Source: Lentzea albidocapillata (GTDB lineage: Bacteria > Actinomycetota > Actinomycetes > Mycobacteriales > Pseudonocardiaceae). Taken from it: DNA of 64,000 nt. The notes beneath the pieces are model-generated. The model ran no database searches. It was not told the origin of the DNA and worked only from the letters and a program-made list of their open reading frames with translations. The stretch spans positions 62,001-126,000 of the forward strand of contig NZ_JOEA01000022.1 in the NCBI RefSeq assembly GCF_000719115.1. The letters are read 5' to 3'. Made by a program: the position numbers and the translations under genes. Below, one piece after another: positions 56,578 to 64,000 of this stretch; positions within the stretch are counted from its first letter, which is position 1; each line of letters begins with the position of its first letter.

Positions 56578-57774
56578 CTACTGCAGGTATCTCACGGTGA
56601 CCTCTGCCCCCGCAGCCAGTTCCGTCACGTCCTCGGGCACCTCGATCAGGCAGTTCGACAGCGCGAGCGCCGACAGCAGGTGCGATCCCGGACCGCCGAC
56701 GGGCGTCACGACCTGGCCGGACGACGGGTCGTGCAGGCCGCGCCGGAACTGCGTCTTGCCCGCCGGGGACGTCAGCCCCGTCGTGATCTTCGCCCGTGCG
56801 GAGGGGCGTTCGGGCTGCCGGTGGCCCATGGACGCCAGCAGCGCCGGCCGCACGAACACCTCGAACGACACCTGCGCGCTCACGGGGTTGCCTGGCAGCG
56901 ACAGCACCGGCACGCCCTCGTACCGGCCGGAGCCCTGCGGCCCGCCCGGCTGCATCGCGACCTTGGTGAACCGCACGTCGTGGTCCGCGAGGGCGTCCTT
57001 GACCACCTCGTACGCGCCCGCGCTGACCCCGCCGGACGTCACGATCACGTCCACCGCGCCCAGGTACGGCTTCAGCGCCTGGTGGAACGCCTCGACGTCG
57101 TCCGGCACGAACCGCAGCTGGGTGGCGACGCAGCCCGCGTCCCGCACCGAGGAGGCGAGCATCATGCCGTTCGACTCGTAGATCTGGCCGAGCTCCAGCG
57201 GCCGGCCCGGTTCGACCAGCTCGGAGCCCGTCGACAGGACCAGCACGCGCGGGCGCCGGCGGACCGGCAGCTCGGGCAGGCCGAGTGCGGAGGCGAGGCC
57301 GAGCGTGGACGGGCGCAGCACGGTGCCCGCGGCCAGCACCGCGTCGCCCTTCTGCACGTCGTCGCCGCCGATGCGGATGTTCTGGCCGGGCTCCACGGCC
57401 CGGTGGATGGCCACGGTCTCGGTGCCGCCGTCGGTCCACTCGACCTGGACCACCGCGTCCGCGCCGGGCGGGAGCGGGGCGCCGGTCATGATCCGCTGCA
57501 CCGTGCCGGGCTCCAGCGGGTTCAGCTGCGTGCGGCCCGCCGGGATGTCGTCCGCCACGACGAGACGGACCGTCTCGTCGTGGCTGAGGTCGGCCGCGCG
57601 CACCGCGTACCCGTCCATCGCGGAGTTGTCGAACGGCGGCAGGGCGAGCGGCGCGATGACGTCGGCGGCGAGCACGAGCCCGAGGCACTCCTCGAGCGGG
57701 AGCTGCAGCACGGGCATCGACCCGACGAGCTCCGCGACGCGCTGGCGGTGTTCGGCGACAGTGGTGGGGGACAC
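56578..57774 (-). CDS. moeA: Molybdopterin molybdotransferase
   Basis: A 398-residue MoeA that inserts molybdate into adenylated molybdopterin. Motifs: PPFDNSAMDGYAVRAAD, RIMTGAPLPPGADAVVQVE, VLSTGSELVEPG, VTSGGVSAGAYEVVKDAL and LPGNPVSA. It starts at GTG 57774. It corresponds to moeA2 (Rv0438c) in the mycobacterial order. Confidence 0.94.
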   Translation of the reverse strand: MSPTTVAEHRQRVAELVGSMPVLQLPLEECLGLVLAADVIAPLALPPFDNSAMDGYAVRAADLSHDETVRLVVADDIPAGRTQLNPLEPGTVQRIMTGAPLPPGADAVVQVEWTDGGTETVAIHRAVEPGQNIRIGGDDVQKGDAVLAAGTVLRPSTLGLASALGLPELPVRRRPRVLVLSTGSELVEPGRPLELGQIYESNGMMLASSVRDAGCVATQLRFVPDDVEAFHQALKPYLGAVDVIVTSGGVSAGAYEVVKDALADHDVRFTKVAMQPGGPQGSGRYEGVPVLSLPGNPVSAQVSFEVFVRPALLASMGHRQPERPSARAKITTGLTSPAGKTQFRRGLHDPSSGQVVTPVGGPGSHLLSALALSNCLIEVPEDVTELAAGAEVTVRYLQ

Positions 57775-57845
57775 GACTGCATACTGCCAACGTCGCGGTG
57801 GCCGTGACGACCGCTTTGCCCCGTTTCCTCCCGGAGGTGTTGTTC

Positions 57846-58496
57846 GTGCAGGTCCGGACCAGGCACACACCGACGTTCGGCGTGGCGAGACTCGTTCTCG
57901 CGCCCGGCGAGGCGGTGGTGGCGGACCCGCTGACCATCGCGGCCACCAGCTACGGGCTCGTCGTCGAGGTGAAGGGCGCCGGCGCCAAGGCCGTCGCGCT
58001 GTGCACGGCGGGCGCGGAGGGCGGCTGGATCGACGCGGCGCCCGTGCTGCCGGGAGACCTGCACCAGGTCGAGCTCGACGGGACACACGGCTGGTGCGTC
58101 GCCCGGCACAGCTGGATCGCGTCGAGCAGCACGGTGGCGATGAACCCCGGGGCGCCGCCGATGCAGGCGATCTTCGGGGGAGCCGAGGGCTTCATGAACT
58201 ACGCGCACGGTCAGGGAGCGATGGTGCTCGCCTGTTACGGCGCGCTCGACCTCGTGACGCTGGAAGCAGGTGAAGCGGTGACCATCAGCAGCGATCACGT
58301 CGTGGCGTTCGCGGACACCGTTCAATGCCGTCTTCGGCCCTCGGCACCGGATGGCGCGCAATCCATTCAGACAGGCGAGGGCCTGGTGTTCGACTTCGCC
58401 GGTCCCGGTGCCGTGCTGACCCAGGCGCGCGGTCCCCGCCGGCTCACCACCTGGTTGCGCGCCAACGGAGTCAGCCCCTCGTTCATGACTCCGTAA
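57846..58496 (+). CDS. AIM24 family protein
   Basis: A 216-residue beta-rich protein of the AIM24/TIGR00266 family (PSMQAIFGG-like [20 protein letters not shown], then [12 protein letters not shown]). GTG 57846 is chosen because GGAGG lies 8 nt upstream; GTG 57798 is an in-frame alternative. Bacterial members have no settled function. It is divergent from moeA. Confidence 0.82.
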   Translation: MQVRTRHTPTFGVARLVLAPGEAVVADPLTIAATSYGLVVEVKGAGAKAVALCTAGAEGGWIDAAPVLPGDLHQVELDGTHGWCVARHSWIASSSTVAMNPGAPPMQAIFGGAEGFMNYAHGQGAMVLACYGALDLVTLEAGEAVTISSDHVVAFADTVQCRLRPSAPDGAQSIQTGEGLVFDFAGPGAVLTQARGPRRLTTWLRANGVSPSFMTP

Positions 58497-58576
58497 GGAG
58501 GTATCCGCGTGAGATTTCTTTCTTTAGCGTTGCGTTCTGCGCTTTGCGCGAGGTGCGTGATCTGAAGGAGGACGTC

Positions 58577-58783
58577 TTGGCTCTCGGTACCGTCAAGTGG
58601 TTCAACTCCGAAAAGGGATACGGCTTCATCGCAACCGATGGCGGGCCCGACGTCTTCGTGCACTACTCGGCGATCCAGATGGAAGGCTTCCGGACGCTCT
58701 CAGAAGGCGACCGGGTGGAGTTCGAGGTGCAGGCCGGGCGGGACGGGCGCAGTCAGGCCTCGGACGTGCGCCGCGCCGGGTAG
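58577..58783 (+). CDS. Cold-shock protein (CspA family)
   Basis: A 68-residue cold-shock domain with RNP1 [10 protein letters not shown] and RNP2 DVFVHYSAI after TVKWFNSEK. It binds single-stranded RNA or DNA and keeps transcripts unfolded. TTG 58577 is chosen because AAGGAGG lies 6-7 nt upstream. A leader of about 80 bp separates it from the AIM24 gene. Confidence 0.94.
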   Translation: MALGTVKWFNSEKGYGFIATDGGPDVFVHYSAIQMEGFRTLSEGDRVEFEVQAGRDGRSQASDVRRAG

Positions 58784-58871
58784 TGCCTTTGCGGGGCACC
58801 CGAGGTCCCTCTGATCACGGTTTCGGTGAACCCGGGGCAAGCCGATCCGGCCGGACGTTAGGCTGCCTTGC

Positions 58872-60095
58872 GTGTCGGAGGACCTGAGCGGACGGCGAAT
58901 CGCCCATTACCGGATCGACGGTGTGCTGGGTCGCGGTGGCATGAGCGTGACGTACCGGGCCACAGACGTGAGACTGGGCCGGAAGGTCGCGCTCAAGGTC
59001 ATCGGTGAGCACCTGGCGCCCGACGCGGAGTTCCGCGAGCGGTTCGTCGACGAGGCGCGCAACACGTCCGCGATCGACCACGCGAACATCGTGCCGCTGT
59101 ACGACTTCGACGAGGTCGAGGGCCTGCTCTACATCGCGATGCGGCTCGTGGACGGCCAGGACCTGTCCGGGCACATCAAAGAGGGCCCGCTCACCCCGGC
59201 ACGCACGTTGATGCTGCTCGCCCAGGTGGCCGAAGCGCTCGACATGCTGCACGGCAAGGGCCTCGTGCACCTCGACGTGAAGCCGGCCAACGTGCTGGTG
59301 ACCCAGAAGGAGGGCGTGCGCGAGCACGTCTACGTCGCCGACTTCGGCCTGACCCGCCGCGGCGCCACCGGCCACCGCACCCGAACGGGTGATTTCCTCG
59401 GCTCGCCGACCTACGCGGCGCCGGAGCACCTGCGTGGCGAGCCCGTCGACGGCCGCACCGACCAGTACGCGCTCGCCTGCATGATCTTCGCCTGCCTGTC
59501 CGGCCGTCCGCCGTTCCAGGGCGGTGTGCAGGAGGTCATCGCGGGCCACCTCGGCAGCGTCGTGCCCGCGCTGTCACAGGTCGTGGCGTTGCCGCCGGCG
59601 ATCGACGACGTGATCCGCAAGGGCACCTCGAAGGACCCGGCGCAGCGGTACGCGAACTGCGCCGAGCTCGTCAACGCCGCCCGCGTCGCTCTCGCCGGGG
59701 TCGCGCAGAGCTCGGCTCCCGCTCAACTCGGACCACAGTCCGGCTCGTTCCCCGCTCAATCGCCGGTCTCCGGGCCGATGCCGGTGCAGCAGGGGCAGTA
59801 CCAGGGCGGCTACCAGCAGCAGTTGCAGGACCCGGTCCGGCTGCGCCCGCCGAACCAGGTGGGCGTGAGCGCGTTCACGTCGTCGAACAAGAAGGAACGT
59901 CCAGCGTGGTTCGCGCCGGTCATCGCGGCCGTGGCGGCGATCGTGGTGATCATCATCGTGGTGGTGATCCTTTCGCCTGGTGACGAGCCCGCACGGCAGC
60001 CCAAGACGAGCTCCGCCCCGTCGCTGAACATCGGCGAAGAGACGACCTCGAAGAAGCCGCTGCCGACCTCTGTGCCGGTGCGCACATCACGCTGA
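58872..60095 (+). CDS. Membrane Ser/Thr protein kinase
   Basis: A 407-residue Hanks-type kinase. The domain (about 10-270) has GRGGMSVTY, Lys in KVALKVIG, the catalytic loop VHLDVKPANV (HLD instead of HRD), DFGLTRRG and YAAPEHL. A Gln/Pro-rich linker leads to one membrane segment (about 345-367) and a short outer tail of about 40 residues with no PASTA repeats. Starts at GTG 58872. Targets are unknown. Confidence 0.92.
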   Translation: MSEDLSGRRIAHYRIDGVLGRGGMSVTYRATDVRLGRKVALKVIGEHLAPDAEFRERFVDEARNTSAIDHANIVPLYDFDEVEGLLYIAMRLVDGQDLSGHIKEGPLTPARTLMLLAQVAEALDMLHGKGLVHLDVKPANVLVTQKEGVREHVYVADFGLTRRGATGHRTRTGDFLGSPTYAAPEHLRGEPVDGRTDQYALACMIFACLSGRPPFQGGVQEVIAGHLGSVVPALSQVVALPPAIDDVIRKGTSKDPAQRYANCAELVNAARVALAGVAQSSAPAQLGPQSGSFPAQSPVSGPMPVQQGQYQGGYQQQLQDPVRLRPPNQVGVSAFTSSNKKERPAWFAPVIAAVAAIVVIIIVVVILSPGDEPARQPKTSSAPSLNIGEETTSKKPLPTSVPVRTSR

Positions 60096-60122
60096 GAGTC
60101 GCCTGCGAGTGGTCCGGGTTCG

Positions 60123-60149
60123 CTTGCACTCGACGTGCCCGAGTGCTAA
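60123..60149. promoter_or_regulatory. CIRCE element 1 (HrcA operator)
   Basis: CTTGCACTC-N9-GAGTGCTAA matches the consensus TTAGCACTC-N9-GAGTGCTAA with two mismatches, all in the left arm. It lies about 170 bp upstream of groEL. Confidence 0.85.
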
Positions 60150-60156
60150 ACACGAA

Positions 60157-60183
60157 CTAGCACTCGGCTCCATCGAGTGCCAA
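60157..60183. promoter_or_regulatory. CIRCE element 2 (HrcA operator)
   Basis: CTAGCACTC-N9-GAGTGCCAA matches consensus with one mismatch per arm, 7 bp after the first element. The inner arms of the two elements also pair with each other (GAGTGCTA / TAGCACTC). HrcA should repress groEL here. Confidence 0.88.
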
Positions 60184-60299
60184 AAGTGAGGCTGGGACGG
60201 TGAGGCCCTCCGGGGTCGTCCGTCGCGGGCACCGAGCCTGGCCACGCGAATCGTGTTCCGCTGCGGGCAAGCGCTCGCAGTGGCCCAGAATCCACATAG

Positions 60300-61961
<1,662 letters not shown>

Positions 61962-61975
<14 letters not shown>

Positions 61976-61997
61976 GCTTCGGCGAGCCGGGCCTTTC
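61962..61997 (+). terminator. groEL terminator
   Basis: Sixteen-base arms GAAAGGCCCGGTTCGC / GCGAGCCGGGCCTTTC with a TTCG loop and one G-T pair, 25 bp after the groEL stop. Confidence 0.92.
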
Positions 61998-62048
61998 GGC
62001 TTGCCGGGTTTCGGGTGAGCGAATGCGATGCTGTGGACAGGGGTGCGC

Positions 62049-62762
62049 ATGGCGTCGTTCGAAGAGGTGTCCGCCGGGCTGAACCGGGTGATCACCAAGT
62101 CTGAAGAGGTGGCAGCGGCCCTGGAGCAGGCGGGACAGCTCGCTGACGAGGCCGCGCAGCTGTTGACGGCCGCCCAGCACGTCGAAACCAAGGTGGGGTG
62201 GCGCATACGGATGTCTGGTGTCCGGCGCGCCGAGGTGGTGGTGAACAACCGGCACGTTCCAGGGGAAAGGCACCCAGTGAGCTACACGCTTGATGTCTGG
62301 TACTACCGGGACGACGATGTCGCCAGGCCTGCGAACGTTCCCGTGGCCGTCACCTCCAGCTCCGAGTTGAAAGAGCTGCTGGAGTACATGCTGGCGCACG
62401 AGCAACCGCACCCCCCGCAGATCGTCGCCCGTGAACGTCCAAGGGTCGGTCCGTACGACGAGCCGGACACCCTGATCAAAGTCGCCGTGGCCATTCCCGA
62501 GCGGCAGGGCGCGCTGCTGTTCCTCAGTCCGCAGTCCTGGGAACCGCCCGCAGCCGGAGACGACTCGACCGGCGTGTACGCCACCCTTGGCGACCAGCCA
62601 ACGTCGGACTCGCCGACGTTGTACGTCGACACCGACACGAAGACGCCGTTTCCGAAGAACTCGGCACTCCCGATCGCCCGAATAGCCGAGGCGCTGGAGG
62701 AGTTCCGCCAGACCGGTGAGCGTCCGACCTGCGTGGACTGGCAGGAGTCGGACGTTTCCTGA
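62049..62762 (+). CDS. Fusion of a truncated SCP1.201/DddA-like deaminase with an Imm1 immunity domain
   Basis: A 237-residue chimera. Residues 1-38 are helical like toxin N-termini. Residues about 39-70 (HVETKVGWRIRMSG, AEVVVNN) match the deaminase core encoded at 63491, but the catalytic cysteines that should follow are gone. From GTG 62277, preceded in frame by AGGGGAAAGG, the rest is an Imm1 protein (YTLDVWYYRDDD, then ERPTCVDWQESDV), which may still be translated alone (161 residues). ATG 62028 is an alternative start. It was probably made by deletion between a toxin and its immunity gene. Confidence 0.75.
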   Translation: MASFEEVSAGLNRVITKSEEVAAALEQAGQLADEAAQLLTAAQHVETKVGWRIRMSGVRRAEVVVNNRHVPGERHPVSYTLDVWYYRDDDVARPANVPVAVTSSSELKELLEYMLAHEQPHPPQIVARERPRVGPYDEPDTLIKVAVAIPERQGALLFLSPQSWEPPAAGDDSTGVYATLGDQPTSDSPTLYVDTDTKTPFPKNSALPIARIAEALEEFRQTGERPTCVDWQESDVS

Positions 62763-62783
62763 GCGGTGCACCCGAGTTCGCTA

Positions 62784-62851
62784 TCGTCGCGGACAAGCCG
62801 GAGAAGAACGCTGCTCCGTCCGCACCGGACGCCGACGGCATGGACTTGTGA
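62784..62851 (+). pseudogene. groEL 3'-end fragment
   Basis: Encodes [20 protein letters not shown] then L and stop, the groEL C-terminus with two changes (Gly to Asp, Phe to Leu). There is no upstream groEL sequence. Together with about 38 bp beyond the stop it forms copy 2 of the direct repeat (62784-62889). Confidence 0.92.
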
Positions 62852-62889
62852 GTCCGTCCGCTTCGCATCACCTCCGAAAGGGCTGGCTT
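62784..62889. repeat. Copy 2 of the groEL 3'-end direct repeat
   Basis: About 93 percent identical to 61870-61975. The terminator stem is broken in this copy (GGGCTGG for GGCCCGG). The two copies bracket the deaminase-Imm1 fusion gene. Confidence 0.92.
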
Positions 62890-62939
62890 CCGCGCTACGT
62901 GATGCGCACGGCGATTGCGGATTCCGACTGAGCGCAGGG

Positions 62940-63494
62940 TCAAAAGACGTCGGACTCCTGCCAGTCCACGCACGTGGGGCGTCGGCCTGTTTCTGCAAAC
63001 TCCTGCAGTGCCTCCCGCAGCTTCTCCAACGGGATGGCGGCATCAGTGGGGAACCGAGTACGAGTGTCCACGTCGACGTAAAGTGCGATGTCGCCATCGT
63101 CTGCTGTTGAGGCAGGCGTCGCCGGTTCGGACGAATCCTTCCAAAGCGTGACCCACGCGCGCATCTCGCTGTCCTCGGCATCCGCCTCGGTTCGGTCGCG
63201 TAGCTCCTTGGGCGTCGCGGTCAGGTTGTCTTGAGCCACGAAGCTGGACGGTCCCATCGCGTGGATGGCCGCAACCCCGCGCGTCACGTCGACATCGAAC
63301 TTGAGCTGGTGGTCGGGCAGCTGCAGAAGGCCTGTCTTCGGTCGCCCTCGTACGTATACGACGGTCGGTTGAGGCTGCCTGTTCGCCACGATCTCGGCGA
63401 GCACCTGATCGAGCTTCGACGGGGAGTCCACTGTTACCGACTCCCGGCCGCGGTTGCCGGGAGTGAAGTAGTACGCGTCGAGAACATTTCTCAT
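62940..63494 (-). CDS. Imm1-family immunity protein
   Basis: A 184-residue protein of the Imm1 family, the usual partner of SCP1.201-like deaminase toxins in actinobacteria. It opens MRNVLDAYYFTPGNRGRESV and ends with the family signature RRPTCVDWQESDV, nearly the same as in the fusion gene. ATG 63494 follows AAGGAG. It overlaps the toxin stop by 4 bp (ATGA), so toxin and antidote are made together. It should bind and block the deaminase. Confidence 0.85.
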   Translation of the reverse strand: MRNVLDAYYFTPGNRGRESVTVDSPSKLDQVLAEIVANRQPQPTVVYVRGRPKTGLLQLPDHQLKFDVDVTRGVAAIHAMGPSSFVAQDNLTATPKELRDRTEADAEDSEMRAWVTLWKDSSEPATPASTADDGDIALYVDVDTRTRFPTDAAIPLEKLREALQEFAETGRRPTCVDWQESDVF

Positions 63495-64000
63495 GGCAGA
63501 CTCCTTCCGGTGAAGGTCTCGGATTCTACCGGACCATGGACAGTCATTGTTTGCCCTGGCAAAAGTACGTAGGGTAATGCATTTCGGCACGAGTACAAGC
63601 CGACGCACAATTCATTGTTGATTACCAGTTCGGTGTGGGCGATTCCTGCTTTGCGTTGTCGCCACGCCACCTTGACCTCGACGTGTTCGGTAGCCGCTAC
63701 ACGTCCCTTGCCGCCCATCGGGAAGCCCAGCGGCGTGAGATGAGCACCGATCGCCAGATGTTCACCGTCGGGTTCCTGGCCGCTCTGGACCAGATCGGCA
63801 TTACCATCCTCGTCCCGGTAGATCCCGCTGGTGATGTAGCTCGGAAGTTGCGATCGCTGGTGTTCGATCCACTCGTTCTCCGGCGGTGGCACCGGCTTCG
63901 GCACGGCCTGTGAGGTGGAGTCTGGTGGATGCGTTGCCAGTGACCGCGCGGGTACGTCCCCTTGAAGGGTCTTTCGGTACTGCTCGACACCCAGGCAACC
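63491..64000 (-). CDS. SCP1.201/DddA-like deaminase toxin (C-terminal part)
   Basis: At least 170 residues; the frame is open to the right edge, so the N-terminus lies outside. After a Pro-rich linker comes the deaminase fold: EHVEVKVAWRQR (zinc His and catalytic Glu, codons near 63677-63685), AHTELVINN and CVGLYSCRNALP (zinc cysteines), ending TVHGPVESETF. Family members deaminate cytosine, in DddA within double-stranded DNA. Codon use is AT-richer than in the rest of the window (AAT, TTA, ATT). It is coupled to the Imm1 gene. Confidence 0.85.
   Translation of the reverse strand, partial: GCLGVEQYRKTLQGDVPARSLATHPPDSTSQAVPKPVPPPENEWIEHQRSQLPSYITSGIYRDEDGNADLVQSGQEPDGEHLAIGAHLTPLGFPMGGKGRVAATEHVEVKVAWRQRKAGIAHTELVINNELCVGLYSCRNALPYVLLPGQTMTVHGPVESETFTGRSLP

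Noticed and set aside
62049..64000. Prophage or large integrative element at groEL
   Set aside because: No integrase, structural or tRNA-associated genes are visible; only a toxin/immunity cassette and a repeat of the groEL end.

Overview
The window reads as chromosome of a high-GC actinobacterium, most likely of the Pseudonocardiaceae (Saccharothrix/Lentzea/Amycolatopsis-like). The reasons are the very high GC, frequent GTG/TTG starts, a dasR-dasABC chitooligosaccharide system, WhiJ-like XRE/DUF397 genes, and a thi-def-pssA-psd-moeA-groEL2 backbone in the order known from Mycobacterium tuberculosis Rv0414c-Rv0440. The genus is inference.

Layout. 1-2468: partial sugar-binding lipoprotein behind a ROK regulator. 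2563-4171: DUF3159 membrane protein and an XRE-DUF397 pair. 4195-10303: a small aminohydroxybenzoate operon (GriI-like aldolase, GriH-like cyclase, AMP-ligase) with a divergent LysR gene; an IS200/IS605-type element with broken tnpA and intact tnpB splits it. 10368-14864: a Phd/PIN toxin-antitoxin pair, an N-acetylglucosamine-kinase-like gene and a secreted subtilase. 14932-23536: a complete non-phosphorylating L-fucose operon with its own CUT2 ABC transporter. 23533-26034: dapA-like gene, LysR, and a FadR-type GntR gene whose upstream palindrome resembles the one before the fucose operon. 26162-35491: the DasR regulon (nagA, dasABC, nagZ, a NagB-II-like gene, dasR, MFS exporter) with two dre sites. 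35489-35845: remnant of a second tnpB-type element. 35852-40531: tandem PLP dehydratases, a secreted S1 protease with a structured leader, and a ring-cleavage-type dioxygenase. 40563-46870: thiamine genes with two TPP riboswitches. 46949-60095: LysE, aldo/keto reductase, def, DUF3263, LytR_C, AAA ATPase, pssA, psd, M48 protease, moeA, AIM24, cold-shock protein and a Ser/Thr kinase. 60123-61937: groEL with two CIRCE operators.

The right end is the most unusual part. About 100 bp of the groEL 3' end is repeated 0.9 kb downstream. Between the copies lies an ORF joining a truncated SCP1.201/DddA-like deaminase to an Imm1 immunity domain. Beyond the second copy, on the opposite strand, sit an intact Imm1 gene and the C-terminal part of a deaminase toxin with a 4-bp overlap. 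This looks like a polymorphic-toxin cassette that accreted and partly collapsed at the groEL 3' end.

Several gene sets work together: import, cleavage and deacetylation of chitin products under DasR; fucose uptake and oxidation under a probable GntR repressor; TPP-controlled thiamine synthesis; and phosphatidylethanolamine synthesis by pssA-psd. Assignments rest on motifs, neighbours and remembered families; no database search was run.
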